64,000 bases of DNA from Candidatus Gracilibacteria bacterium GN02-872 (GCA_003260325.1 MOLU01000002.1:85536-149535), one strand, 5' to 3'. Positions 18,789 through 29,505 are shown, counted from the first letter of the stretch. Translations and numbers: made by a program. The notes: generated by a model from the sequence alone, not told the origin.

Positions 18789-18813
18789 AAAACCCCAGCC
18801 TAAGCTGAGGTTT
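18789..18813 (-). terminator. Terminator overlapping the end of cassette gene 5
   Basis: AAACC(CC)AGC pairs with GCTGAGGTTT; the stop codon TAG of cassette 5 lies in its loop. Confidence 0.65.
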
Positions 18814-19021
18814 GTTTCGAAAGGTATCTGAGAAAATACCTTTCTTTTCTTTCTATTTGTTGTTCCTCCAGGTAATTCTTCTCAGATTTCAAACACTCTC
18901 GAATGAAATCCCGGAGATCCTCTCTGAGGAAACTAAAGTTTCCTGAAAGGATTTCTCTTATTTGCTCTATATAAGGAGCAAATAAGGGCTTTATTTTTAA
19001 AAAGTCATCTAACTCTCTCAT
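18800..19021 (-). CDS. Small cassette protein 5
   Basis: 73 residues, MRELDDFLKIKPLFAPYIEQ onward, helical and charged. The start is set by AAAAGGAG just before ATG 19021. The sole glycine is GGA, no TGA. Own promoter (TTGACA 19102-19097, TATAAT 19080-19075), palindromic leader and terminator: the same unit design as cassettes 1-4, though sequence similarity to them is weak. No known family. Confidence 0.6.
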   Translation of the reverse strand: MRELDDFLKIKPLFAPYIEQIREILSGNFSFLREDLRDFIRECLKSEKNYLEEQQIERKERYFLRYLSKQTSA

Positions 19022-19048
19022 TTTTTTTCTCCTTTTTGATGATGAAAA

Positions 19049-19067
19049 CTTAATCAAAGTGATTAAG
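19049..19067. promoter_or_regulatory. Perfect palindrome in the cassette 5 leader
   Basis: CTTAATCA-AAG-TGATTAAG, 8-3-8 without mismatch, between the -10 and the SD. Likely operator or a stem in the 5' leader. Confidence 0.55.
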
Positions 19068-19074
19068 TCTTTAA

Positions 19075-19102
19075 ATTATAAATAAAAACAAGATTTTGTC
19101 AA
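19075..19102 (-). promoter_or_regulatory. Promoter of cassette gene 5
   Basis: TTGACA and TATAAT on the minus strand with a 16-bp spacer. Confidence 0.65.
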
Positions 19103-19169
19103 AGAAAAACTTGAAAAACATGTTTTTTTATGTTATAATTATAAAAATTTTAGAAATTATTATAAAAAT

Positions 19170-19280
19170 ATGAATGAAGATTTGCAAGTAGAAGCTGAAC
19201 AAACAGAATTTGAAAAAATGTTTAAAAAAATAAGTGAAGCAAGAGAAAAATATCAAAAAAGAATAAAAGATGTTATTTAA
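19170..19280 (+). CDS. Possible 36-residue helical protein
   Basis: MNEDLQVEAEQTEFEKMFKK then ISEAREKYQKRIKDVI: short, strongly charged and helix-forming, without glycine. No SD, which matches native genes. A terminator lies between it and proS. Too short for a family call; coding status rests on composition and its isolated, terminated position. Confidence 0.4.
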   Translation: MNEDLQVEAEQTEFEKMFKKISEAREKYQKRIKDVI

Positions 19281-19318
19281 TCAAAAAATCTTTACTTTTT
19301 GCTAAAACTTGATAAAAT

Positions 19319-19344
19319 AAAAATACTTAATTATTAAGTATTTT
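19319..19344 (+). terminator. Terminator before proS
   Basis: AAAATACTTAA pairs with TTAAGTATTTT, then T residues leading directly into the proS start at 19349. Confidence 0.7.
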
Positions 19345-19348
19345 TTTT

Positions 19349-21031
19349 ATGTTAAGACTATCAAATTTTCCTTTTTCTACACTAAAAACTAGGCCAAAAA
19401 TAAGTGATAATATTTCTACAAGTATTCTTTTACAAGGTTCATATATCAGGCAAGCAATGGCTTGAGCTTATGAGTTTTTGCCGATGTGATACAGAGTTTT
19501 GAAAAATATTGAAAATATAATCAGAGAAGAAATGGATTTAGCTGGTTATCACGAAATGCTTTTTAGTATTTTGACACCAAAAGAACTTTGGGAAACGACT
19601 GATAGATGGGAAATTCCAGAGTATTTCAAAGTGCCTGGTTGGGGAACAACAGAGTACAGAATCGCACCAACAGCTGAAGAAAACGTTACAAATATTTTTA
19701 AAGAATATATCCAATCTTACAAAGATTTACCAACTTGTGTTTATCAAATCCAAAAAAAATTTAGAAATGAAAAAAGAGCAAAATCAGGACTTTTGAGATG
19801 AAGAGAGTTTGTGATGAAAGACGCATATAGTTTTCACGCAACAATTGAGGATTTTGAAGAGTTTTATAAAGGTGTAATAAAAGCCTATAATAAGATTTTT
19901 GAAAGGCTTGGAATAGCAAAAGATACAGTTATGGCTGATGCTGATTGATGAGCTATTTCTGATAAAAATTCTCACGAATTTCAAACTTTTTTAGATATTT
20001 GAGAAGATGTGATTGTAATGGATTCAAGTGGTTATTGCTATAACTTAGAACTTGCTTCAGGAATTGCTGACGAAAAAAATATTTCTGAAAAAGAAGAAAA
20101 GTTAGAAATAATTGATTCTGTAGCAGAAATCGTGACAATGGAAAAAATGGCTGATTATTTTAAAGCTCCTCTTTGGAAAATGCTTAAAACTGTGGTTTAC
20201 AAAACTGATTCAGGAAGATATTTTTCTATAATTTTGAGATGAGATTTAGATGTAAATGAGCTAAAAGTAGAGAAATTTATCAGGAAAAAGTTTTCAGAAT
20301 GATTTAAACAGGCAACTGAAGAGGATTTGCAAACCTTATGAACAGTCAGAGGTTTTGTAACTCCTTTGAAAAATTCAAATTTAAAAATTATAAATTTTGC
20401 TGATGAATCTCTAAAATCTGCAAAAAATTATTTTTGAGGAGCAAATTCTTTGGCTAAATCAAGTAAAAATGTAAATATTTCAGATTTAGATATTTTGGAA
20501 TTTGGTGATTTTAATGAACCAATTGAAGGATTTACTTCAAAAAATATTCCAAATGAAAAATTAGTTTTCAAAAGAGCTTCAGAAGTTTGAAATATTTTTC
20601 ATTTATGAAACAAATATACAAAACCTTTTGGAATTACATATTTAGATGAAAATAACAAAACAGTTGATAATGTTGAAATGTGATGTTATGGAATCTGAGT
20701 TTCTAGACTTATGTGAGTTATGGCTGAATATTTTATGACAGAAAATTGAATTGCATGGCCTGAAAATGTAGCTCCATACACACACTACATAATCGTTATT
20801 TGAGAGGAAAATATAGAAAAAGCTGAAAAATTAGCTAAAGAACTTGAGTCAGAATGAAAAACTGTGATTTTGGATGATAGAATGTGAAAAAAATTTTGAT
20901 TTTGACAAAAAGCCAGTGATTGTGAACTTTGGTGAATCCCAAACAGAATTGTTATTTCTCCGAAAACTCTTGATACTTGATGATATGAATTAACAAAAAG
21001 AGGACAAGAAAGCGAAATTATAAAGTTTTAA
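19349..21031 (+). CDS. proS: Proline-tRNA ligase
   Basis: 560 residues, bacterial ProS size. Class II motifs are clear: motif 2 near [20 protein letters not shown], and the C-terminal motif 3 GCYGIGVSRLMG. Between them lies the inserted editing (INS) domain with ELASG-like and DCELWG-type segments around it. It attaches proline to tRNA-Pro and clears mischarged alanine. Glycines in motifs 2 and 3 are TGA in part. No SD; it starts right behind a terminator. Confidence 0.96.
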
Positions 21032-21047
21032 AAGTATTTTAAAAAAT

Positions 21048-21395
21048 ATGAAAGCAAGTGAAGCAATGTTTGAATTAGCAAAATTGTTAGAAAATAAATA
21101 TCCAGATTTTAAATATAAAAAATCTCAAAAATATCTAGAAAAAAAGACTAAAAAATACAGTTATTTGATAGCATTTTTCTCTTTTTATTGAAATACAAAG
21201 GAAAATGTAGCTTTAGATGTTTGTTTTATTGCAAACAATATAGAAAGTGCTTCTCAAGCTTTTTACAAATCTCTTTGGAAAGAATGAATTTACTATAATG
21301 TTTCTACAAATGAGCTGATTTTAGAGGTTTTTGAAAATATTTGTAAACACATAGAAACTGATTTTTTAGTAGAAATAGAAAAATTAGAAAAATAA
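21048..21395 (+). CDS. Hypothetical protein, 115 residues
   Basis: MKASEAMFELAKLLENKYPD onward, soluble, no signal or membrane span. Two TGA-encoded glycines. It follows proS by 16 bases and precedes the next gene by 11, so it is probably in one transcript with them. No family recognised. Confidence 0.55.
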
Positions 21396-21406
21396 TTTTA
21401 AAAATT

Positions 21407-22366
21407 ATGCTACACTTTGTAGATGTTTTCTTAAAAACAAGGGAAGCTTATAAGCTGGAACTTATTCATGAAATAGAGCATAGAATTTTTTTGATTCCAG
21501 ATTTGTCTGATATTTATGATGAAAGTGATGCAATAACTAATGGGATGGCTTATTCTAGAGGAATTCGATTTTCTCTTGTTTCAAATAATTTGAAAAAAAT
21601 AACAGCTTTTAAAAATTTTTTTATAAACTTAAAAAATTTTGAACTTCCTGATTTGACAGATGAGGAAAAGCAAAGATTTGAAATGGAATTTAAGGAATAC
21701 AAAGCCAAGCAAAGACATTATTTTTGAAGTTATGCAGTTTCTAAATTTGAAAATATTTTTGATAAAATAAATGGTGTAAAAACCACAAAAATAGATAAAA
21801 ATATTCTTAAAAATGGATTTTTTGAGTGAATTTGTATTTGTGAAGATTTCAAAATAAAAAAAGTGGAAGATTTCAAAAAGAAAAAGTGGATTTTTCCGAA
21901 ATTTGACCAAAAAATAAAAACAAAAATCGATTGAAATCAAACTGCTATCATTTTGCCAACTGATTTTGAAAATTATGCAAGTTTTGCCATTTTCTTCACA
22001 CATTGTGAAAATATTTTGAGAGAAATGTATTGCAAAACTTGAAAAACTTATGATTTAGATAGTTTTTGGGTTTTTGAAAATAATTACCTTGTTTGAGCTA
22101 TTTTTTGGTTTTCTAGAGAAAAATTTGATAAAAAAGATTTTTTAAAAAATATTTCAAAAAGGCCAAATAAAAAGCAATTCAAATATTTAAAAAAATATTT
22201 TATATTTGAGTTTGAAAGGCAATTAGCTGAACATAATCAGGAAATCTATGTTGTTATGTGAATAGAGCCAGAAGAAGAAAAAAATATGATAAAAAATCTT
22301 AGTTTTGAGCAATTTTTAGAAAAATATGACTTTTTTATTGATAATTTCAGCTTTGTTACAAATTAA
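21407..22366 (+). CDS. Hypothetical protein, 319 residues
   Basis: MLHFVDVFLKTREAYKLELI onward. Soluble, rich in F, K and E, no membrane span. The middle has WIFPKFDQKIKTKIDGNQTA and the end EIYVVMGIEPEEEKNMIKNL. UGA = Gly throughout. It is packed between the 21048 gene and rlmH, suggesting co-transcription. I recognise no domain. Confidence 0.55.
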
Positions 22367-22381
22367 AATTTTGAAAAAAAT

Positions 22382-22834
22382 ATGATAAAAATAATTGCCT
22401 TTGTTGATTCATTTAAACATTATAGTGAGTCAATTAAAGAATTTCAAAAAAGACTTTGAAAAAAAGTCGATTTTCTGAAACTAAAGCCAAGCAGTAAAAA
22501 AAATATTTCTGAAATAATAAAAGAAGAAACTCAAGTTTTGGAAGAAATTTTGAAAAAACAGAAATGATATAAAGTCTTGCTTTACATAAACGGAAAAACT
22601 TTTGATAGTTTAGATTTTACTAAATTTGTAGAAGAAAAACAAGCTCAGTTTTCGGATTTGATTTTCGTTATAGGTTGAGCTTACTGAGTAGATTTTTGAA
22701 AAATAAAAAATTTGATTGATTTCTGTTTTTCTTTTTCCCCTATGACTTTTCCTCATTGTCAGGCTATTTTGATGATTTATGAACAGATTTATAGAGCAGA
22801 AACTATAAAAACGGGAAGTTCTTATCATCATTAA
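22382..22834 (+). CDS. rlmH: 23S rRNA (pseudouridine1915-N3)-methyltransferase RlmH
   Basis: 150 residues, matching the SPOUT-fold RlmH length. It has the diagnostic end: FVIGGAYGVDF (two TGA glycines), FSPMTFPHCQAILMIYEQIYRA, and the final YHH close. RlmH methylates pseudouridine 1915 of 23S rRNA in helix 69 on the whole ribosome. It sits 15 bases after an unknown gene. Confidence 0.93.
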
Positions 22835-22875
22835 AAAATTATTTGTCACTTTTTTTAACAAATTTTGTTATAATT

Positions 22876-23430
22876 ATGGAAGATTTAAAAATAATTAAAA
22901 GAATTCAAAATTGAGAAAAAAATCTTTTTTGAAAAATTTATGAAAAATACGTAGATGAGATTTATAAATTCATCTACTTAAAAACTACAAATACTGAGAT
23001 TTCAGAAGATTTGACTAGTGAAACTTTTTTTTCAGCTCTTAAAAATATTTTTAAGTTTGATACAAATAGTAAAGATGCAAATTTCAGAGCTCGGATTTAC
23101 AAAATAGCTTATAATAAGACTATAAATCATTATAAGATATGTGATAGAGAAACTGGAATTTGTGAATACATAGATTTGCCTTGTGAACAAGATTTTGCTT
23201 GAGATTTGGATAACAAAGAGGAAATAAAAAATATTCTTTCTTACTTGAAAACTTTAAGTGATAACGAGAGAAATGTTATTATTTACAGGATTTGGCATGA
23301 TTTGTCTTTTAAAGAAATATCTGAAATTTTGTGAATATCGCTTGATAATTGTAAAAAAATCTCAAGTAGAACTTTGAAAAAAATAAACTCCAATTTTTTA
23401 ATTTTATTATTTATTTTTCTGATTTTTTAG
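22876..23430 (+). CDS. ECF-type RNA polymerase sigma factor with a hydrophobic C-terminal tail
   Basis: 184 residues. Region 2 (GEKNLFGKIYEKYVDEIYKF, then EDLTSETFFSALKN) and region 4 (LKTLSDNERNVIIYRIWHDLSFKEISEILGISLDN) are those of an ECF sigma. After region 4 comes a tail of about 12 hydrophobic residues (NFLILLFIFLIF), unusual in ECF factors and possibly holding it at the membrane. The next gene, 3 bases on, looks like its anti-sigma factor. TATAAT lies only 1-2 bases before the ATG. Confidence 0.85.
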
Positions 23431-23433
23431 CTT

Positions 23434-24012
23434 ATGAAAAGAAATAAAATTTTAGAAGAATTACTTGAAACCAATCCTGATATGGATAGAGAACAACTTG
23501 AAAAAATTGTAACAATTTTAATGAAAAATAATCCAGAAATAAAAATTGACAAAAACTTCAAGGAAAAGCTAAAAAACAAACTTGAGCTTTCAACAGATTA
23601 TCAGAAAAAAAGTTTTTTAAGGTTTTTCTTCTTTTTAGCACCAGTTGTTTGAGCTATTTGTATATTTACATTTTTCTTCATTTTTTCAAATATTTGACAA
23701 AATCATAAATTAACTGAAAATACAGAATTTTTAATGAAATCTAACCCAGAAAAATTTCAAAACACTCTTAAAAAAGATAATACTACTGTTTTAGGTTCTC
23801 CAATACCAGCTAGTACAAGCTCAAAAACTGAACTTGAGGATAAAAGCATTGATAAAATGATGGATAAAATAAATAATTTTGATTTTCAAGATACTTGTGA
23901 AGGAGAGTGATATGATTTTGAAAATTATTCTTGAAAAAAGTATTGTAAATTTAAGGATAAAGTCTGTGATGAAAAACAGTTCCATGAAGGGAATTGTGAA
24001 CTTTTTAAATAA
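23434..24012 (+). CDS. Putative membrane anti-sigma factor
   Basis: 192 residues: a cytoplasmic helical N-part (MKRNKILEELLETNPDMDRE...), one membrane span (FFFFLAPVVGAICIFTFFFIF, about residues 65-85), then an extracellular region ending in a segment with five cysteines. Start 3 bases after the ECF sigma stop, topology and size all fit a transmembrane anti-sigma factor, though no zinc ZAS motif (HxxxCxxC) is visible. The role is inferred from position. Confidence 0.6.
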
Positions 24013-24038
24013 ATTTTTTATTTTTTAATTTTTATTTT

Positions 24039-26297
24039 ATGAAAAGAAAATATTTTTTGGCTATTTTGCCGTTTTTGTGTATCGCAAGCACTACTTTTGC
24101 TCAAGTTATAGATGATTCAATTGATAAAGAATTAAACAAAAATCCTTCAGAAAAACAAGAATTAAAAGTAGAGGATTTTAAAATGAAAACTTATTCAACT
24201 TGTAGTGAAGCTGATGCCATTATTAATAAATATTTAGAACTAGTAGAGAAAAATAGGGAAAGACGCTATGATTATTTAAATAAAAGTGCTTCTATGGCTA
24301 CAGAAGAAAATAAAATTACTGCTGATTCCTCTGCTAATTTTTCTGGAAAAAGTTTGTCTTCAAATGATTTCTCAAAAACAAATACTCAAGTTTCTTGAGT
24401 TGATGAAGCTGAGATCGTAAAAACAGATGGAAAATATATTTATTATTTTTCTTTAAAAGATGATTATAGAAGATCTTCAAGGTCAGCTGAGGAAAAATAT
24501 ATTTATGTTTTATCACTTGATAAAAAGAAAATCGTGAAAAAAATAAAAATCCCGAAAGATTTTTATCAAACTGAGTTTTATCTTTCTTGAGGAAAACTAG
24601 TTTTAGTTTGAAATTTTATAAGTGAGAAAATTTATAAAGAAAGAAATTTTTACTACAATAATCAAAAATCTTACGCAATAGTTTATGATGTAAGTGATGT
24701 AGAAAAATTAAAAATTGATAAATTTTATTCTATTGACTGAAATTATATAGAATCAAGATTGATTTGAGACAAACTTTATCTTGTTTCAAGAAATTATTTT
24801 AATCCTTACTACACAAACAATATTCCTAAATTTTCAGTTGAAGAATCTATTCCTCGTAATATAGATGTTTCAAAAAATGATTCTTGAAAGTTTAGTATAA
24901 AAAATGAACTTTCAACAGATTGTAAAAATATTGATTTTATTCTTCCTACTGAAGATTATGTAAAACAAAACGGATTTAGTTTAAACTATAGTATTATTTC
25001 AGTTTTGGATATAAAAAATACTTCCACTCCAGTAAAAACAAAGATAATTGCTTCAAATTCAGCAGAATTATTTATGAATGAGAAAAATCTTTATTTGACT
25101 TCAAATATGCACTTCTCAAATAGCTTTTACTGTTGATGGTGCTTATTTGATAGTTATTCTTCAAAAGATTCTACTTTGGTGAATAAATTTAGTTTGACAA
25201 AAGATTCTGTAGAATACAAAAAATCTGTTTTAGTTGATTGAAGACCTTTAAATCAGTATTCAATGGATGAGGATAAAAACTGAAATTTCAGAATTTTGAC
25301 TCAAATCGAGAATTGGAATAAGAGAGATAGAAATTATACAAATTTGTATATCTTAGATCCAGAGTTAAAACTTGCTTGAAAACTAGAGAAACTTTGACAA
25401 AAAGAAAATTTTCAGTCTTCTAGATATATTTGAGATAAATTATTCTTAGTGACTTTTGAACGAGTAGATCCACTTTTTGTTATTGATGTAAAAGATGCTA
25501 AGAATCCAAAAGTTCTTTGAGAATTAAAAATACCTTGATACTCAACTTATTTGCATCCTTATGATGAAAATCATTTAATTTGACTTGGTTATGATACAAA
25601 AGAAAATAAATACTGATGAATTCAAAATAATTGAATAAAACTTGATTTGTACCAAATAAATTATGATAAAAAATGTTGAGATAAAAATTTAACAAAAGAA
25701 GAACAAGAAAAATGTGATAAATGAGAATACAAATGAATAATAGCAAAACAACTATTTTCAAAAAGCTTTTGAGAATCTTGAAGTTATAGCGAAGCTTTAA
25801 ATAATCCGAGAATGTTTATGTGGAACTCAGCTAAAAATAAACTATTTTTGCCAGTTTCTTTGAGAAACAATAGATTTGATGAAGATAGTAGACAAGAAAA
25901 CGAACAAACTCCTTTTATCGGACTTTTAGCTTTAACTATAAATAAAAATACTTGAATAAAAGAAGATTTTAGAGTTTCAAATATTGATATGAATAAAGTA
26001 AATGAAAAAATAAAAGAAAAATGTAAAAAATACGAGATAAAATCTGAAAAAACTTGTAAAACTTTGCGTTCAGGAAAGGAAATTTGTTGATATCAAAATA
26101 TTTGAAATGTTCCAGAATACTGTTTTGCTTGATCAAGTGTTTGGACTTATCTTGACAACAACTCTTGGGAATTTATAACCTCAACTGTAAATAGAGCTCT
26201 TTGGATAGGAGAAAACTTTTATTCTCTTTCTCCAGACAGAATCAAAGCAAATGATATGAATACAGGAAAAGAAGTTTTAAATGTAGAACTGAATTAA
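24039..26297 (+). CDS. Secreted beta-propeller domain protein
   Basis: 752 residues with a signal peptide (MKRKYFLAILPFLCIASTTFA). The body has the opening QVSGVDEAEIVKTDGKYIYY and later repeats such as GDKLYLVSRNYF and GDKLFLVTFERVDPLFVIDV. This is the pattern of the secreted C-terminal beta-propeller family (Pfam 'Beta_propel'). It is the third gene of the ECF sigma/anti-sigma run, so it is probably a target or sensor of that system. It ends at a strong terminator. Confidence 0.8.
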
Positions 26298-26301
26298 AAT
26301 A

Positions 26302-26335
26302 AAAAAGTAGTTGATTTAATATCACTACTTTTTTT
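26302..26335 (+). terminator. Terminator after the sigma/beta-propeller operon
   Basis: AAAAAGTAGT and ACTACTTTTT arms with an AT-rich loop and trailing T run. Confidence 0.8.
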
Positions 26336-26425
26336 GTTTGAAAATATTTTTTGCAAAATTAAAAAAATAAAAATCTTGAATTTAATCAAAATATCTTTAT
26401 AATTAAAGTAATATTTTTTTAAAAA

Positions 26426-27712
26426 ATGCTTATGAAACCGATAAAAAAAGAATTAGAAGATAGAGGGCTTCTTTACCAATTTAACGACGAAAAGATTTTC
26501 GAACTTTTGGATGAAGGATGAAAAAACTTTTATTGTGGTTTTGATCCAAGTGCAGATTCTCTTCATTTAGGGAATTTTATCGGGTTTATGGTTGCTATTC
26601 ACATTATGAGAAGAGGAAATATATATACAGCCTTGACTTGATGAGCAACTTGAATGATTTGAGATCCAGGATGAAAAAGCGCTGAGAGAAACTTTTTATC
26701 AATGGATGTTTTAGATAAAAATGTTTCAGCAATTTCAGCTCAAATTTCAAAAATGCTTGAAAAATTAAGTGATTTCACTTGAGAAAAGTATTCTTACAGA
26801 TTTGTGAATAATAAAACATTTTATGAAAATATGTGATTTTTGGATTTTTTGAGAGAAGTTTGAAAATTTATCACAGTAAATACGATGATGAATAAAGAAG
26901 CAGTAAAAAAGAGAATAGAAGATCCAAATTTATCTATTTCTTATACTGAATTTTCTTATCAGCTTTTGCAAGGTTATGATTACTCAAAAATGCATAAAGA
27001 TGATGGTATGATTTTACAAATTGGATGACAAGACCAATGGTGAAATTTGTTGACAGGAACTGAGCTAATCAGAAAAAAATATGATGGTGATTCTTATGCT
27101 CTTACTTGGCCTTTAATTACTGATTCTACTTGAAGGAAATTTTGAAAATCAGAAGGAAATGCTATGTTTTTAGATGAAAACAAAACAACTCCTTACTTTA
27201 TTTATCAGTATTTTATGAATACTTCTGATGAAGATATTTCTAGGTATTTAAAAATGTTAACTTTGATAGAAACTGAACAAATAGATGAAATCGTAAAGCA
27301 ACACTTAGAAAAGCCTGAAAATAGAGAATGACAAAAGATCCTCGCTTTCAAAGTTGTAGAAATCGTTCACTGAACAAAAAAAGCAGAACTTTGCAAAAAA
27401 ATATCTGAATTTATGTTTTGAAGTGATGATAAAATGTCTATTTTGAGAGAATTATCAGATGAAGAATTAAAAATCTTTCAAAATTCTATGTGAGGTTTTG
27501 ATTACAATGGAGAAAATTTCTTTGAAATTATTGTGAAATCTGGACTTGAAACTTCAAATTCCAATGCTAGACAGTCAGTATCTTCAGGAGCAATTCACAT
27601 AAATGAAAACAAAATCACAGATGCAAAATATGATTTTTCAAATGATTTTATAAATGGAAAATTTTTACTTTTGCAAAAATGAAAGAAAAATTTCAAACTT
27701 ATTTTAAAATAA
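26426..27712 (+). CDS. tyrS: Tyrosine-tRNA ligase
   Basis: 428 residues. Class I motifs: HLGN (HIGH box) near residue 46 and KFGKS (KMSKS box) near 237, plus the tyrosine-site TGGATGMIGDPGGKSAERN and GGQDQWGN. A C-terminal S4 RNA-binding region follows ([17 protein letters not shown]). It charges tRNA-Tyr. A second ATG at 26432 is possible. Most of the glycines in TGGATGMIGDPGGKS are TGA, strong evidence for the code. Confidence 0.96.
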
Positions 27713-27730
27713 TTTTTAACTTTTAGAAAA

Positions 27731-28249
27731 ATGACAGAAAGCGAAACTTTTTTACCAAAAATATCTAAAAAAGAACTTGAAGAACTGACAGATACTTGGG
27801 ATTATCTTTATGCCATTTTGGATTTGTATTTTGATGAAATGGATGATAAAGGTGATGATTATGTTTGGGAAAGGGTAAATGATGACCAAGCTGTTTTACT
27901 TATTTACAGAAATCTTTCTGCTCAAATAGGGAACTGAGGATTTGTTCAAATGATTTACAATTGATACTGATACTCTGTTTTTGAAACAGTTTTTATTGAT
28001 TTATTGGAAAAAACTTGACTTAAAAAAACAGTAGAAATTTTAAAAGAAGCAAAAAAATATTATGAAAAGTATAAAGAAAAGTTTGAAAATGTAGACAGAG
28101 AAAACTGGGATGCTTTCTCAAATCTTTATAAAGAATGCCCAGAATTTGAAACCCTAGATAACAAATTTTATGAAGTAGAAGACGAAGAAGAAATTCTTTT
28201 AAAATATGTGAAGGAAAATATTTCAAATTATGTAACTCTTACAGATTAA
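27731..28249 (+). CDS. DUF4375 (DMP19-like) domain protein
   Basis: 172 residues. The central QIGNGGFVQMIYNGYG with following helices is the pattern of the DUF4375 domain seen in DMP19-like proteins. No signal peptide; acidic, soluble. One DNA-mimic member is described, but this protein is not acidic enough throughout to claim that role. It lies between tyrS and an ABC ATPase with short gaps. Confidence 0.65.
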
Positions 28250-28257
28250 AAATTTTT

Positions 28258-28971
28258 ATGAAAAATATTCTTGAAATAAAAAATCTAAGCAAAAAACTCT
28301 GAAAAAAAGAGGTTTTAAAAAATGTAAGTTTTTCGGTTTGAGAATGAGAAATTTACTGATTTCTTTGACCAAATTGAGCTGGAAAAACAACAACTATGAA
28401 AAATATTTTGAGATTTATGAACCCAGATTCTTGAGAAATAAAAATATTTTCTAAAAATGTGCTTGATGAAGAAGTAAAAAAACAAATCGGTTTTATGCCT
28501 GAAAATACCTATCTTTACAAACATTTAACTGGAAAAGAATTTTTAAAATTTAATTGAAAATTTTTTTGACTTTTTTGACAAAAACTTGATCAAAAAGTTC
28601 AAAACTTGTTAAAAAAGCTTTGACTTGAAAATGCTTGAGATAAATTTTTAAAAGATTATTCAAAATGAATGCTTCAAAGAATTGGGCTTGCTCAAGCTAT
28701 AATCAATGATCCAAAATTGTTATTTTTAGATGAACCTATGAGTTGACTTGATCCGATTTGAAGAAAAATGGTGAAAGACTTGATTGTAGAGCTAAACAAC
28801 AAAGGAACAACTATATTTTTTAATACACATATTTTGGCTGATGTAGAGAGTATTTGTGATAAAATAAGCATTATTCACAATTGAGAAATAATTGTTGAAA
28901 GTAAAAAAGTGAGTGATATAAAGTGACACTTAGAAGATTTTTTTATAGAAAGTGTAAGTCAAAAAAACTAG
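28258..28971 (+). CDS. ABC transporter ATP-binding protein
   Basis: 237 residues. Walker A GPNGAGKTTTMK near residue 38, signature YSKGMLQRIGLAQAI near 137, Walker B LLFLDEPMSGLDP near 157, and the H-loop NTHILAD. It is of the CcmA/NatA-like type. No permease gene is adjacent, so its partner must be encoded elsewhere. Both glycines in GPNGAG before the lysine include TGA. Confidence 0.9.
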
Positions 28972-28995
28972 AATTTTTAAATTCTAGTTTTTTTT
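28962..28995 (+). terminator. Terminator after the ABC ATPase gene
   Basis: AAAAAACTAGAAT pairs with ATTCTAGTTTTTT, then T residues. It overlaps the stop codon. Confidence 0.8.
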
Positions 28996-29037
28996 GATTT
29001 TTAATATTTTTTATATATAATTTTAATGCTTTAAAAG

Positions 29038-29054
29038 TTAGTGTTTTACACTAA
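29038..29054. promoter_or_regulatory. Perfect palindrome TTAGTGT-TTT-ACACTAA
   Basis: A 7-3-7 inverted repeat 41 bp before the start of the 29095 gene. Position between promoter and SD is as in cassette 5. Confidence 0.55.
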
Positions 29055-29094
29055 TCTTTTCTAGTAGAACTTAGGCCAACCTTGGAGAAAAGTT

Positions 29095-29418
29095 ATGAAT
29101 TGGATACTTGAAATTTTATTTGATCTTTATGATACAATTACTGGAGAAAAAAAGAGGAGAGAAATAGAGCGCATAAAAGAGGAACATATGGAGAAAAAGA
29201 GAGAAATAGTAAGACAAGATAGAAATAGGAGAATACTTGAGCAAATTGCTAAATTATCTGAATTGAGTAAGATTGCTGAGGAACAACGTTCTATTAGATT
29301 TAAGTTAAAGTATTTCTTTTCTAGAAAAAAACCTAAAAAAGTTTTAGATCCTATAGAATTTTTTAGTGGACCTCCTACAAGGGAAGTTATTCTTTCCTCT
29401 TCATCATGTGATGAGTAA
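29095..29418 (+). CDS. Small helical protein, cassette-like
   Basis: 107 residues, MNWILEILFDLYDTITGEKK onward, with a long charged helix or coiled coil (about residues 19-75) and a serine-rich end. It has an SD-like TTGGAG before the ATG, both glycines are GGA, and it carries its own palindrome and terminator. These features match the 17-19 kb cassettes rather than the neighbours. Unknown function. Confidence 0.6.
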   Translation: MNWILEILFDLYDTITGEKKRREIERIKEEHMEKKREIVRQDRNRRILEQIAKLSELSKIAEEQRSIRFKLKYFFSRKKPKKVLDPIEFFSGPPTREVILSSSSCDE

Positions 29419-29438
29419 TCTTCAAGTTTCGACTAAAC

Positions 29439-29469
29439 AAAGAACCACAAGCTTAGCTTGTGGTTCTTT
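29439..29469. terminator. Bidirectional terminator
   Basis: AAAGAACCACAAGC (29439-29452) pairs with GCTTGTGGTTCTTT (29456-29469), a very stable 14-bp stem between convergent genes. Confidence 0.85.
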
Positions 29470-29505
29470 CTTTGTTAAATTTTCTTTAAGTTTATTTTTG
29501 CAAAA

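Noticed and set aside
21629..22003. Minus-strand 124-codon ORF inside the 319-residue hypothetical gene
   Set aside because: Phe/Ile-rich shadow without start signals; the plus-strand frame is continuous over 960 bp under UGA = Gly.
22869..22874. TATAAT immediately before the ECF sigma start as its promoter
   Set aside because: It would leave a leader of about 1-2 nt, and the only -35-like TTGTCA is 20 bp away, so it is not used as a promoter call, although leaderless initiation remains possible.
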